From Nitrobacter sp051912485 (GTDB lineage: Bacteria > Pseudomonadota > Alphaproteobacteria > Rhizobiales > Xanthobacteraceae): a stretch of 64,000 nucleotides of DNA. Position numbers and translations under genes: made by a program. This document shows positions 34,419-43,929 of this stretch, piece by piece. The DNA is taken from the NCBI RefSeq assembly GCF_051912485.1, contig NZ_CP196822.1:1984001-2048000 (forward strand), written 5' to 3'. The notes beneath the pieces are model-generated. The model made no database searches. It was not told the DNA's origin and worked only from the letters and a program-made list of their open reading frames with translations. How positions within the stretch are numbered: position 1 is the stretch's first letter; each line of letters opens with the position of its first letter.

Positions 34419-36146
34419 TCACGTCTCCGCAACTTTCGACTTCAACGCCTGAAGCTCCGGAAAATCCTCCTCGCAAAACTCGACGCCGCGCAACGCATCG
34501 CCGCGATCGTTGTCGTGTTCGAGGCGGCGAAGCTGAACGCGGCGGATCTTGCCCGAAATCGTCTTGGGCAATTCAGCGACGAGTTCGAGCTTGCGGATGC
34601 GCTTAAACGGCGCCATCCGCTCGAATATGTGCCTGTAGATCGACAGGGCCGTTTCGCGCGACCGTTCCGTTCCTCCGACAAGCAGAATATAGGCCTTCGG
34701 GATCGCCAGCTTGATCGGATCCGGACTCGGCACCACGGCGGCTTCCGCCACCGCATCGTGTTCAAGCAAGACGCTCTCCAGTTCGAATGGGCTGATGCGG
34801 TAGTCGGACGACTTGAATACGTCATCCGACCGGCCGACAAAAGTGAGATAGCCTTCATCGTCGACGAACACCACATCACCGGTGCGATAGAGATCGCCGT
34901 CGTCGCCGCCGAGTTGTCCGCCCTCGCCCTGATAGCCCTGCATCAACCCGGCGGGCCAGTCCGCGCCGAGCGCCAGCGCGACTTCGCCCTCTCTGGTCGA
35001 GTTGCCGTCGGCGTCGATGACCTTGACCTTGTAGCCGGGCATCGGACGACCCATCGAACCGACCTTGACCTTCTGTCCCGGCGAATTGCCGGCAAGCGCG
35101 GTGGTCTCGGTCTGCCCGTAGCCATCGCGGATCGTCAGTCCCCATGCCGACTTCACCTGATCGATCACTTCGGGGTTGAGCGGTTCGCCGGCGCCGCAAA
35201 CCTCGCGCAGCGAGACCTTGAAGTCCGACAACTTTTCCTGAATGAACAGCCGCCACACCGTCGGCGGCGCGCACAAGGTCGTCACGCCGCAGCGCCCGAT
35301 GGTCGCGAGCAATCCCTTGGCCTCGAAGCGCGGCTGGTTGCAGATGAAGATCGTCGCTCCCGCATTCCACGGCGCGAAGAAACAGCTCCAAGCGTGCTTG
35401 GCCCATCCGGGCGAGGAAATGTTCAGGTGAACATCGCCGGGTTTCAAGCCGATCCAGTACATGGTGGACAGATGGCCAACCGGATAGCTGCGCTGGCTGT
35501 GCCGCACCAGCTTCGGTTTCGCCGTGGTGCCGGACGTGAAATACAACAGCATCGGATCGTCGGCGCTGGTCGACCCGTCCGGCCTGAAGGCCTCTGGAAA
35601 ACCATTCGTCGTTTCGTAGGGCAGCCAGCCTGGGTGTGTCGCGCCGACGACGATGCGGATCAAGCCATCGCCGCCGAGGCTTGCAAATTTCGTCACCTGA
35701 TCCTGTGTGGCCACGACCGCTTTGGCGCGGCCGCGATCGAGGCGATCGCGCAACTCGTCCGGTGTGAGCAATGTCGTCGCCGGGATGATCACTACGCCGA
35801 GCTTGATGCAGGCCAGCATGGTTTCCCATAGCGGCACGACGTTGCCGAGCAACAGCAGCAGATGATCGCCGCGTTTCAATCCCTGCGCGCGCAGGAAATT
35901 CGCGACCCGGTTCGAGCGCCGTGACATCGCTTCGAACGTCACTTTCGTCTCGGTGCCACTTGCGGCATCGACAATCCACAGCGCCACCCGCGTCTTGCTC
36001 GCCGGATCGGTCGCGAGACCGGCGTCGAACCAGTCCAGCGCCCAGTTGAACGGCACGGGATCGGGCCATTTGAAACCATTGACGGCTGCATCGTAATCGG
36101 TGCGATGCCGCAGCAGGAATTCACGTGCCTCGGCAAACGTGGTCAT
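34419..36146 (-). CDS. AMP-dependent acyl-CoA synthetase
   Basis: A 575-residue adenylate-forming enzyme. LLYFTSGTTAKPKLVRHSQR is the P-loop-like A3 motif, IRDGYGQTETTALAGNSPGQ is A5, DLYRTGDVVFVDDEGYLTFV is A7, and LPKTISGKIRRVQLRR is A10 with the catalytic Lys. The overall pattern is closest to medium-chain/benzoate-type CoA ligases. It activates a carboxylic acid to its CoA thioester. It overlaps mmsB by 1 nt and is followed by MaoC. The substrate is probably a short or medium branched or aromatic acid (inference). Confidence 0.9.
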   Translation of the reverse strand: MTTFAEAREFLLRHRTDYDAAVNGFKWPDPVPFNWALDWFDAGLATDPASKTRVALWIVDAASGTETKVTFEAMSRRSNRVANFLRAQGLKRGDHLLLLLGNVVPLWETMLACIKLGVVIIPATTLLTPDELRDRLDRGRAKAVVATQDQVTKFASLGGDGLIRIVVGATHPGWLPYETTNGFPEAFRPDGSTSADDPMLLYFTSGTTAKPKLVRHSQRSYPVGHLSTMYWIGLKPGDVHLNISSPGWAKHAWSCFFAPWNAGATIFICNQPRFEAKGLLATIGRCGVTTLCAPPTVWRLFIQEKLSDFKVSLREVCGAGEPLNPEVIDQVKSAWGLTIRDGYGQTETTALAGNSPGQKVKVGSMGRPMPGYKVKVIDADGNSTREGEVALALGADWPAGLMQGYQGEGGQLGGDDGDLYRTGDVVFVDDEGYLTFVGRSDDVFKSSDYRISPFELESVLLEHDAVAEAAVVPSPDPIKLAIPKAYILLVGGTERSRETALSIYRHIFERMAPFKRIRKLELVAELPKTISGKIRRVQLRRLEHDNDRGDALRGVEFCEEDFPELQALKSKVAET

Positions 36147-37042
36147 CAGCCGTCTCTGTTTTCCGCGAGCGCGCGGATGTGCCGGATGATGCCAGAGAAA
36201 TCGACCCCACCGTTGCCGGCCGCGTCGAACGCCTTGTAGATGTCCTGCGCGTGCTGTCCGAGCGGCGTTACCGCACCGCCGGATTTCGCAGCTTCCTGCG
36301 CAAGCGTCAGGTCCTTGAGCATCAGCGCCGAGGCAAAGCCGGGCTTGTAGTCGTTATTGGCGGGCGACGCCGGAACCGGGCCCGGCACCGGGCAGTAGCT
36401 CGTGAGCGACCAGCACTGGCCCGACGCGGTGGAGGCGACATCGAACAGCGCCTGATGCGACAGGCCGAGCTTTTCCGCCAGCACAAAGGCTTCGCCGACC
36501 GCAATCATCGAAATGCCGAGGATCATGTTGTTGCAAATCTTGGCCGCCTGTCCTGCTCCGTCATCGCCGCAATGGACGATCTTCTTGCCCATCGCCTCGA
36601 GAAACGGCTTCGCCGCCACGAAGGCTTCGGCTTCGCCGCCAGCCATGAAAGTCAGCGTCGCGCCCTTGGCGCCGCCGACACCGCCCGAGACCGGCGCATC
36701 GACCGACGGCAGCTCAGCCTTGGCCGCCAGCGTATGGGCCCGCCGCGCGCTTTCAACATCGATGGTCGAGCAGTCGATCATCAGCGCGCCTCTGGAGGCG
36801 GAGGGAATGACATCGGTCCAGACCGACACCACATGCTTGCCGGCCGGCAGCATGGTGATGATAACATCCGCATTCGTCACCGCTGCCCTCGCACTATCGG
36901 CGATCGTCACGCCGTCCGCCTTGGCCGCATCCCTCAAAGCTGGCACGAGATCGAAACCGTTCACCTTGTGGCCGGCCTTGACGAGATTGGCCGCCATGGG
37001 CCCGCCCATGTTGCCGAGACCGATGAATGCGATGGTCGCCAT
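36146..37042 (-). CDS. mmsB: 3-Hydroxyisobutyrate dehydrogenase
   Basis: A 298-residue protein. TIAFIGLGNMGGPMAANLVK is the NAD-binding and family signature, DAPVSGGVGGAKGATLTFMA is the substrate-binding signature, and GQAAKICNNMILGISMIAVG carries the catalytic Lys. It oxidises 3-hydroxyisobutyrate to methylmalonate semialdehyde in valine breakdown, upstream of MmsA. It lies between the hydrolase that makes its substrate and the acyl-CoA synthetase. Confidence 0.95.
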   Translation of the reverse strand: MATIAFIGLGNMGGPMAANLVKAGHKVNGFDLVPALRDAAKADGVTIADSARAAVTNADVIITMLPAGKHVVSVWTDVIPSASRGALMIDCSTIDVESARRAHTLAAKAELPSVDAPVSGGVGGAKGATLTFMAGGEAEAFVAAKPFLEAMGKKIVHCGDDGAGQAAKICNNMILGISMIAVGEAFVLAEKLGLSHQALFDVASTASGQCWSLTSYCPVPGPVPASPANNDYKPGFASALMLKDLTLAQEAAKSGGAVTPLGQHAQDIYKAFDAAGNGGVDFSGIIRHIRALAENRDG

Positions 37043-37071
37043 GCTGATCCTCCAGTCGAGGCTATCTGCGT

Positions 37072-38145
37072 CTAATTGAGCACGAGTTCATCCGCGCCGA
37101 TGTTGGCGAAGTACGGCGCAACCATCTCCGGCGTAACCTCCTCGATCCGCGGCGGCGACCACTTTGGCTCGCGGTCCTTGTCGATGACCGCGGCCCGCAC
37201 GCCCTCACGAAAGTCCTCGCTCGCAAAGACCGCGAGCGCTGCACGATATTCACGCGCGAGACATTCCTCCAACGTGCCCGAGGCGCGCGCGAGCCGCAGC
37301 AGCTTCAGCGTCACCACCATGCCGCGCGGCGACTTCTCGTTCAGGGTCTTGAGCGTCGTCCGCGCGAGTTCGGAGCCATCACGACGCAGGGCCGCGATGA
37401 TATCGTCCATTCGACCATGGGCGAACCACGCATCGATCCGCGGCCGGATTGCGGCAACGGGGCCTGCTGTTTCGCCGATCGCAAAGCCCGCAATCGTTGT
37501 TTTCACACGGGCCGAATCTGCGCCGGCGCCGAGATCGACCAGCGCCTCGCGAAGCTCGGCGAGTTTCCGCGACGGCACCCCGGCATCGGCAAAACCGGCG
37601 TAGATCGCATCCGGCCCGTTCATGGGCTGGCCGGTCAGGCCGAAGTAGGTTCCGGTCTCGCCGGGCGCGTGCGACAACAGCCAGGTGCCTCCGACATCCG
37701 GAAAGAAGCCGAGGCCGACCTCCGGCATGGAAAGCCTGGTTCTCTCCGTGACGACGCGGTGCGCGCCATGCGCCGATAACCCAACGCCGCCACCCATCAC
37801 GATGCCGTCCATGAAGGCGACATAGGGCTTGGCGAGTTTCGCGATGCGCGCGTTGAGGATGTATTCCTCGCGCCACAGCACCTTGCCGAGATCGCCCGCA
37901 ACCTGAGCGCTTTCCCAGAGCGCGCGGATATCGCCGCCTGCGCACAGACCACGCTCGCCCGCTCCTTCGAGCAGGATCAAACCGACGGCAGGGTCCGCCT
38001 CGAATTCGTCCAGCGCCTTGCCGATCTCGCGGAACATCTCCAGTGTGACGGCATTGATCGCCTTCGGGCGGTTGAGGCGAATGATGCCCGCGCTCCCCTC
38101 GCGCCGTGCGATCAGATCCAGCTCGTCGCCAGCAAAAACCTTCAT
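37072..38145 (-). CDS. 3-Hydroxyisobutyryl-CoA hydrolase (enoyl-CoA hydratase/isomerase family)
   Basis: A 357-residue crotonase-fold protein, longer than true enoyl-CoA hydratases (about 260) and of the size of HIBCH. ICLAGG-like RGLCAGGDIRALWESAQVAG and MGGGVGLSAHGAHRVVTERT form the oxyanion hole. SMPEVGLGFFPDVGGTWLLS carries the catalytic Glu and Asp characteristic of the hydrolase group. It releases free 3-hydroxyisobutyrate for MmsB. It overlaps the acyl-CoA dehydrogenase stop by 4 nt. Confidence 0.93.
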   Translation of the reverse strand: MKVFAGDELDLIARREGSAGIIRLNRPKAINAVTLEMFREIGKALDEFEADPAVGLILLEGAGERGLCAGGDIRALWESAQVAGDLGKVLWREEYILNARIAKLAKPYVAFMDGIVMGGGVGLSAHGAHRVVTERTRLSMPEVGLGFFPDVGGTWLLSHAPGETGTYFGLTGQPMNGPDAIYAGFADAGVPSRKLAELREALVDLGAGADSARVKTTIAGFAIGETAGPVAAIRPRIDAWFAHGRMDDIIAALRRDGSELARTTLKTLNEKSPRGMVVTLKLLRLARASGTLEECLAREYRAALAVFASEDFREGVRAAVIDKDREPKWSPPRIEEVTPEMVAPYFANIGADELVLN

Positions 38146-39287
38146 CGCGCGCCCTCAATCAACTTGCGCGACACAATCAGGCGCATGATTTCATTGGTGC
38201 CTTCGAGGATCTGATGCACGCGCAGATCGCGCACGATCTTCTCGATGCCGTACTCGCTGAGATAGCCGTACCCGCCATGCAACTGCAATGCCTGATTGGC
38301 GACATCGAAGCCGATATCCGTGGCAAAACGCTTCGCCATCGCGCACAGCATGGTGGCGTCGGCGTCCTCCCGGTCCAGCGCAGAAGCCGCGCGCCACAGA
38401 AACGTTCGCGCCGCTTCCAGCTCGGTCGCCATGTCGGCGACCTTGAATTGCAAGCCCTGAAACTCGTCAAGCCGCTTTCCGAACGCCTTGCGCTCCTTCA
38501 TATACGCGAGCGCCTTGTCGAGCGCCGACTGCGCGCCGCCGAGTGAACACGCGGCGATGTTCAGCCGCCCGCCGTCTAGCCCGGCCATCGCGATCTTGAA
38601 ACCGATGCCCTCGTCGCCGAGGCGATTGACCACCGGCACAAGCGCATTCTCAAAGATCACCGCGCGGGTCGGCTGCGCGTTCCACCCCATTTTGCGCTCA
38701 TTGGCCCCGAACGAGACGCCTGGCGTATCGCGTTCGACCACGAGCGTCGAAATGCCATTCGGCCCGTCATCACCGGTGCGCACCATCACCACATAGAGAT
38801 CGCTGGCTCCGGCGCCGGAGATGAACTGCTTCTGCCCGTCGAGTACGTAGTGATCGCCGTTGCGCACCGCGCGGGTGCGCAAAGCTGCCGCGTCTGAACC
38901 GGCGCCGGGTTCGGTGAGGCAGTAGCTCGCCAGCCATTCCATGGTGCAGAGTTTTGGCAGCCACTTGCGTCGCTGCTGGTCTGAGCCATAGGCATCGATC
39001 ATCCACGACGCCATGTTGTGGATCGAGATGAACGACGACACGGTGGGGCAACCCTGCGCCAGCGCCTCGAAGATCAATGCGGCGTCGAAACGGCTCAGCG
39101 CCGAGCCACCGACATCCTCGCGGATGGTGATGCCGCCGATGCCGAGACCCGCCGCCTCGCGCATCACGTCGACGGGGAAGTGCTTCTCCTCATCCCACTT
39201 CAGCGCGAACGGCGCGATCTTCTCGGCCGCGAAATCGCGCGCCATGTCGCGGACAGCGATCTGATCCTCAGTAAGCGCGAACTGCAT
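38142..39287 (-). CDS. Acyl-CoA dehydrogenase (isobutyryl-CoA dehydrogenase type)
   Basis: A 381-residue FAD enzyme. WLASYCLTEPGAGSDAAALR is signature 1, and QLHGGYGYLSEYGIEKIVRD is signature 2. ILEGTNEIMRLIVSRKL holds the catalytic Glu in the position used by short/branched-chain enzymes. Context (mmsA, hydrolase, mmsB) points to isobutyryl-CoA as substrate, giving methacrylyl-CoA. Electrons go to ETF. It sits in the operon between mmsA and the hydrolase. Confidence 0.93.
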   Translation of the reverse strand: MQFALTEDQIAVRDMARDFAAEKIAPFALKWDEEKHFPVDVMREAAGLGIGGITIREDVGGSALSRFDAALIFEALAQGCPTVSSFISIHNMASWMIDAYGSDQQRRKWLPKLCTMEWLASYCLTEPGAGSDAAALRTRAVRNGDHYVLDGQKQFISGAGASDLYVVMVRTGDDGPNGISTLVVERDTPGVSFGANERKMGWNAQPTRAVIFENALVPVVNRLGDEGIGFKIAMAGLDGGRLNIAACSLGGAQSALDKALAYMKERKAFGKRLDEFQGLQFKVADMATELEAARTFLWRAASALDREDADATMLCAMAKRFATDIGFDVANQALQLHGGYGYLSEYGIEKIVRDLRVHQILEGTNEIMRLIVSRKLIEGAR

Positions 39288-39302
39288 GAGTTACGACACC
39301 AC

Positions 39303-40796
39303 TCACTTGCTGTGGAACGCGAACTGCGTCCCTTCCTTGACGCCCGACGGCCAGCGCGAGGTGACGGTCTTGGTTTTGGTGTAGAACCGCACCGAGTCAG
39401 AGCCGTATTGATTGAGATCGCCAAAGCCCGAGCGCTTCCAGCCGCCGAAGCTGTAGTAGGCCACCGGCACCGGGATCGGCACGTTGATGCCGACCATGCC
39501 GACCTGGACGCGCGAAGCGAACTCACGCGCCGCGTCGCCGTCGCGGGTGAAGATCGCGACGCCGTTGCCATATTCATGGTCTGATGGCAGCGCCACCGCT
39601 TCGTCGAAATCGTTCGCCCGCACCACCGACAGCACCGGACCAAAGATTTCTTCCTTGTAGATCCGCATGTCCTTGGTGACATTATCGAACAGACAACCGC
39701 CCATGTAGAAGCCGTTCTCGTAGCCTTGCATCTTGAAGCCGCGGCCGTCGACTGCCAGCGTCGCGCCTTCCTTGACGCCAATCTCGACGTAGTTCTTGAC
39801 CCGCTCCAGCGCTTCCCTGGTCACAAGCGGTCCGAAATCGGCGGACGCATCGGTGGACGGTCCGATTTTCAAGTTCTCGACCCGCGGGATCAGCTTCTCC
39901 ATCAACCGGTCGGCGGTGGTCTTGCCGACAGGCACCGCAACCGACACCGCCATGCAGCGCTCGCCGGCGGCGCCGTAGCCCGCGCCGACCAGCGCGTCCA
40001 CCGACTGATCCATGTCGGCATCGGGCATGATGATCATGTGGTTCTTGGCGCCGCCGAAGCACTGGGAGCGTTTGCCGGTCGCGGCCGCGCGTGCATAAAT
40101 GTAATGCGCGATTGACGAGGAGCCGACGAAGCCGACCGCCGAGATATCGGGATCGTCAAGGATTGCATCAACCGCCTCTTTGTCGCCGTTGACGACATTG
40201 AGAATGCCCGGCGGCAGACCGGCCTCTAACATCAGTTCGGCCAGCCGCATCGGCACGCCCGGATCGCGCTCCGAGGGTTTCAGGATAAAGGCGTTGCCAC
40301 AGGCAATCGCCGGCGCGAACTTCCACATCGGGATCATCGCCGGAAAATTGAACGGCGTGATACCGGCGACAACACCGAGCGGCTGACGCATCGAATAGCT
40401 GTCGATGCCCGGACCAGCACCTTCGGTGTAGCCGCCCTTCATCAGTTCGGGAATGCCGATGGCGTATTCGACGACCTCGACACCGCGGAAGATGTCACCC
40501 CGGGCGTCGGGAATGGTCTTGCCATGTTCGCGAGCGAGCAGTTCAGCCAGCGAGTCGTTTTCCTTCGCCACCAGTTCGAGAAACTTCATCAGCACGCGGA
40601 CGCGGCGCTGCGGATTGGTCGCGGCCCACCCTGGCTGCGCGGCCTTGGCATTCTCCACTGCCTCGCGCATTTCAGCTTTCGACGCCAGCGCGACCCTGGC
40701 CTGCACTTCGCCGGTCATCGGCTGAAAGACGTCAGCGAACCGTCCCGATCTGCCGCTGACGTTCTTGCCGCCAATAAGGTGTCCGATGGTGCGCAT
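39303..40796 (-). CDS. mmsA: Methylmalonate-semialdehyde dehydrogenase (CoA-acylating)
   Basis: A 497-residue aldehyde dehydrogenase. ITPFNFPAMIPMWKFAPAIA is the NAD-binding segment, and GAGYGAAGERCMAVSVAVPV carries the catalytic Cys in the MmsA-specific 'GERCMA' context. It converts methylmalonate semialdehyde plus CoA to propionyl-CoA, the last dedicated step of valine breakdown, and needs no biotin. It is the first gene of the tight part of the cluster; 157 bp separate it from the thiolase. Confidence 0.95.
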   Translation of the reverse strand: MRTIGHLIGGKNVSGRSGRFADVFQPMTGEVQARVALASKAEMREAVENAKAAQPGWAATNPQRRVRVLMKFLELVAKENDSLAELLAREHGKTIPDARGDIFRGVEVVEYAIGIPELMKGGYTEGAGPGIDSYSMRQPLGVVAGITPFNFPAMIPMWKFAPAIACGNAFILKPSERDPGVPMRLAELMLEAGLPPGILNVVNGDKEAVDAILDDPDISAVGFVGSSSIAHYIYARAAATGKRSQCFGGAKNHMIIMPDADMDQSVDALVGAGYGAAGERCMAVSVAVPVGKTTADRLMEKLIPRVENLKIGPSTDASADFGPLVTREALERVKNYVEIGVKEGATLAVDGRGFKMQGYENGFYMGGCLFDNVTKDMRIYKEEIFGPVLSVVRANDFDEAVALPSDHEYGNGVAIFTRDGDAAREFASRVQVGMVGINVPIPVPVAYYSFGGWKRSGFGDLNQYGSDSVRFYTKTKTVTSRWPSGVKEGTQFAFHSK

Positions 40797-40953
40797 ATTT
40801 CCTCCCGGCGCGTTTAAAAGACTCCGCTGCTATATCCTGACCTGTATTTTTAGGTCTTCAAAGGGCTTCTGCGCGCAACCCATTTGCAAAAATGCACACG
40901 CTGGAACCGATGGCGCGGCTTCCCATCCGCTGCGCAAACGCACTTCGTAGCAA

Positions 40954-42123
40954 CTATCGGACCGGCTCAAGGATCGAGACATAGTTCGCAACCGCCGTGC
41001 CACCCATGTTGAAGATGCCGGCAAGTTTGGCGGCCCTGATCTGCATACCCTCGGGCGCCTCGCCCGCGAGCTGCATCGCGCTCAGCACATGCATGGAGAC
41101 CCCGGTGGCGCCGATCGGATGGCCCTTGGCCTTGAGGCCGCCGGAGGGATTGATCGGCAGCTTTCCTTCCTTCCCGGTCCAGCCTTCCTTTATGGCGCGC
41201 GCGCCCTGCCCCTTCGGCGTCAGGCCCATGGCTTCGTACTCGATCAGTTCGGCGATGGTGAAGCAGTCGTGTGTCTCGACGAACGAGAGATCGGACAGCG
41301 TTACGCCGGCCTGCGCCAGCGCCCGCTGCCAAGCCACCGTGCAGCCCTCGAAATCGAGGATGTTGCGCTTCGACATCGGCAGGAAATCCTGCGCGTGGCC
41401 GGTCGCGCGGATATTGACTGCCCGGCGCGCGGATTTGGCCGTCTCCGCATCCATCAGCACCAGCGCGGCCGCGCCGTCCGACACCAGCGAGCAGTCGGTG
41501 CGCTTCAGCGGCCCTGCAACGAACGGGTTCTTCTCGCTCTCGGAGCGGCAGAAGTCGTAGCCGAAATCCTTGCGTATCTGCGCGTATGGGTTGGCGACGC
41601 CGTTCTTGTGGTTTTTCGCCGCGATCATTGCCAGCGCATCCGACTGGTCGCCGTATTTCTGGAAATAGGCCTGCGCGATCTTGCCGAAAACGCCAGCAAA
41701 ACCGCCGGGGGTATCACCGTCCTCGGGCAGGTAAGAAGCGCGCAGCAGATTGCGGCCGATCTCAGGGCCGGGCGTGCGAGTCATCTGCTCGACGCCGACA
41801 ACCAGCACGATCTTCGCCGCACCGGATGCGATGGCGCGGATGCCCTGATGCACCGCCGCCGATCCGGTGGCACAGGCATTCTCCACCCGCGTCGCCGGCT
41901 TGAAGCGGAGTTCCGGATCGGCTTGCAAGACAAGAGAAGCCGTAAAATCCTGAGGCGAGAAGCCCGCATTAAAATGTCCGAGCACGATCTCATCGACCTC
42001 GCCGGCGGAAATACCGGCATCGGCCAGTGCGCCGGTTGCCACCTTCACCACCAGGCTTTCGACGGTCTCAGTGTCGAGCTTCCCGAATGGCGTATGCGCC
42101 CATCCGACAATGCTGGCGGTCAT
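40954..42123 (-). CDS. Thiolase-family acyl-CoA acyltransferase, SCP2-like
   Basis: A 389-residue thiolase-fold protein. RVENACATGSAAVHQGIRAI holds the nucleophile Cys. VETHDCFTIAELIEYEAMGL has the HDCF motif typical of SCP2-type thiolases. SGGLKAKGHPIGATGVSMHV holds the His. The usual second Cys (CxG motif) is replaced by FNMGGTAVANY. The missing second catalytic Cys is normal for SCP2-type thiolases. It probably cleaves or forms a beta-ketoacyl-CoA linked to the downstream branched-acyl cluster. Confidence 0.88.
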   Translation of the reverse strand: MTASIVGWAHTPFGKLDTETVESLVVKVATGALADAGISAGEVDEIVLGHFNAGFSPQDFTASLVLQADPELRFKPATRVENACATGSAAVHQGIRAIASGAAKIVLVVGVEQMTRTPGPEIGRNLLRASYLPEDGDTPGGFAGVFGKIAQAYFQKYGDQSDALAMIAAKNHKNGVANPYAQIRKDFGYDFCRSESEKNPFVAGPLKRTDCSLVSDGAAALVLMDAETAKSARRAVNIRATGHAQDFLPMSKRNILDFEGCTVAWQRALAQAGVTLSDLSFVETHDCFTIAELIEYEAMGLTPKGQGARAIKEGWTGKEGKLPINPSGGLKAKGHPIGATGVSMHVLSAMQLAGEAPEGMQIRAAKLAGIFNMGGTAVANYVSILEPVR

Positions 42124-42457
42124 GGTCGTGCTCCCATGTGCTGCCCCGATCTCATGCTGAGATATAGTCTGTCGGGAACGCCGAGTTCAGGGCGGTTGCG
42201 GAATTTTCGTCATTCGCCGGAACACGGCAGACCGTGCCCGCCCGGACGACGCCGCAGAGCGCCATCTGTGGAAACAACCCGAGGGCGGCTTGCCGGGCTT
42301 GTCAGCTCACGAGCCGCCAAGCTCCGGCTTTAGGTAGTTCCAGCCATTCAGGTCTGCTTCTCGATCGGCGCACAAAAGACGACTGAATGCCTGACCATCG
42401 CCAAACCGCAAGACATGAATGGCGGGAGAATCCGGCCATGACAGATCAACGCGGCCC
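42124..42457. other. Interval between divergent-looking blocks, no gene seen
   Basis: About 330 bp upstream of the thiolase and downstream of the SET gene. It presumably contains the thiolase promoter. I see no convincing operator, RNA or frame. Confidence 0.35.
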
Positions 42458-43048
42458 TTAAGAACGCTTCGTTAATTTCCTGCCCTTCACGGCCGACCGA
42501 ACCTTCCTTTGCTTTGGAGCGGCGGCGGGCGCCTTGTGGCCGTTCAGCTTTTTGCCGTTGCGCGCGACCTCGGCGCGCTTTTCGGCCCTCGCCTTGACGC
42601 GCTTCTTCTCCTCGCGCGCCGCAGCCCGCAGCTTCCTGCGCTTCTTTTCGCAGGCGTCGCACTTGCAACCGATCGGCTTCAGGTACTCTTTGAAGTAGTC
42701 GGTGCCGTAGTCGTAGTTGATCTCCTCGCCGGGGGCGATGTTCTTGATGGCGCGGATATCGACGCGCCGCTTTTTCTTGCTGACGTCGGATTCCGCATTC
42801 GGCTTGCAGGCGTGGTTGATGTAGCGCGCGATATTCTTGCGCACCGAGCCGTCGATGGTCCAGCGGTTGGTGATCTGGAAGAGATACTTGTTCTCGACCG
42901 CGTCGTCCTTCTTCTTATTGCAGTCGAGCATCGGCCCCAAATAGCGAATGATCTTTGTACCCTTCTTGATGGGTTTGGTGGCGAAGAGGCCGAGCCCAGT
43001 GCGGGAGCGACCGATTCGATAAGGCTTGTTCGAAGAGATGTCAGGCAT
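42458..43048 (-). CDS. SET-domain protein-lysine methyltransferase with post-SET and basic tail
   Basis: A 196-residue protein. The SET domain covers about residues 10-125: RIGRSRTGLGLFATKPIKKG (N-SET, GxG), ARYINHACKPNAESDVSKKK (the NHxCxPN pseudoknot motif) and IAPGEEINYDYGTDYFKEYL (GEEIxYDY with catalytic Tyr). A post-SET CKCDAC zinc motif follows. Residues 140-196 are a Lys/Arg/Ala-rich tail like histone H1. The fold methylates lysines using SAM. The target is unknown in bacteria; ribosomal or nucleoid proteins are candidates. The start at 43048 gives the best N-terminus. Confidence 0.9.
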   Translation of the reverse strand: MPDISSNKPYRIGRSRTGLGLFATKPIKKGTKIIRYLGPMLDCNKKKDDAVENKYLFQITNRWTIDGSVRKNIARYINHACKPNAESDVSKKKRRVDIRAIKNIAPGEEINYDYGTDYFKEYLKPIGCKCDACEKKRRKLRAAAREEKKRVKARAEKRAEVARNGKKLNGHKAPAAAPKQRKVRSAVKGRKLTKRS

Positions 43049-43364
43049 AGGCTGGAACTGAATGCTCAATCGTGACAGGAATCGCAGACACGCTGTTTGA
43101 CATGATTCCGCAGGCATTGTCAGGGTTTCGTCCCTTCCCAATCAAACCTTCCAACGAAAATGCAGGAAGCTGCGTGGCCTTCTATCGCGCCGCAACACGC
43201 CGGATCTTGAGTCGTTGACGTGTTTGCGCGCTGGCGGCAGGCGCAATCCACCGTCACGCGACGGCAGTTTATCTTCACTTTAGTTTCTGCGATAAGCGGT
43301 TCGCCGCGCGAACGGCAATTGAGATAAGGACGGAGCATTACTGTTTCCGGTTGGAGATCCTTGA
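43049..43364. other. Interval without a supported gene
   Basis: About 315 bp between the divergent SET-domain gene and a secreted-protein gene. A 72-codon minus-strand frame (43120-43338) has no domain or ribosome site and I do not support it. Confidence 0.35.
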
Positions 43365-43835
43365 ATGTCGAGCCCGCGTCTCAGCCTTGCCGCCAGCCTT
43401 TGCCTCATCGCCGCCATTGCGGCAGCCCCCTCACCGGCGCGCGCCGATCGCTGCGACGATCTTGCCGCCCAGCTCAAGAGCCACATCGACGGCCTGCATG
43501 TCGGCAAAACCGCCGCCAATGCGATCTTCCTGTCGCATCCCGCGGCCAAGCAACTGATCCTCGGTTGTCCGAACCGCAAGTTCAGCAACGAATTGATTGC
43601 GGGCGCGGACAGCCGCAAGCCGAAGCCGGAGTTCTACGATCTGGTAGCGCAGGCCTCCGCCATCATCTTCACGATTCCGAAGCCAGATACGCTGAAAGGC
43701 ATCACCCGCTGCATCAAGCGCATGGGCCTGTTGCATGGCGACGACGTGCGGATGCGTTATCGGCGGCTGAACATGCATTGCACCCGCACCAAGACCAACG
43801 CCGCCATCGCAGTGTCACGCGGCAACGACGAGTGA
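43365..43835 (+). CDS. Secreted hypothetical protein
   Basis: A 156-residue protein. Residues 1-27 (MSSPRLSLAASLCLIAAIAA through ARA) are a signal peptide. The mature domain contains four cysteines (RCDDLAAQL, LGCPNRKF, TRCIKRMG, MHCTRTKT), probably two disulfides, and is mostly helical. No family was recognised. GGAG lies 8 nt upstream of the ATG. Periplasmic. Confidence 0.65.
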   Translation: MSSPRLSLAASLCLIAAIAAAPSPARADRCDDLAAQLKSHIDGLHVGKTAANAIFLSHPAAKQLILGCPNRKFSNELIAGADSRKPKPEFYDLVAQASAIIFTIPKPDTLKGITRCIKRMGLLHGDDVRMRYRRLNMHCTRTKTNAAIAVSRGNDE

Positions 43836-43929
43836 CGGCAGGCTAACGCGGGAATCCGGGTTCGATCATGCCGCCAGCGAACTTGCTGCTGTCGCAAGTT
43901 CGCCGCGAAGACGCGGTAATGCGGACTGC

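Noticed and set aside
33918..35831. 637-codon plus-strand frame
   Set aside because: It lies antisense across the MaoC gene and most of the acyl-CoA synthetase, both with clear catalytic motifs; the long frame is a product of high GC.
41089..42333. 414-codon plus-strand frame
   Set aside because: Antisense to the thiolase; arginine-rich composition typical of shadow frames.
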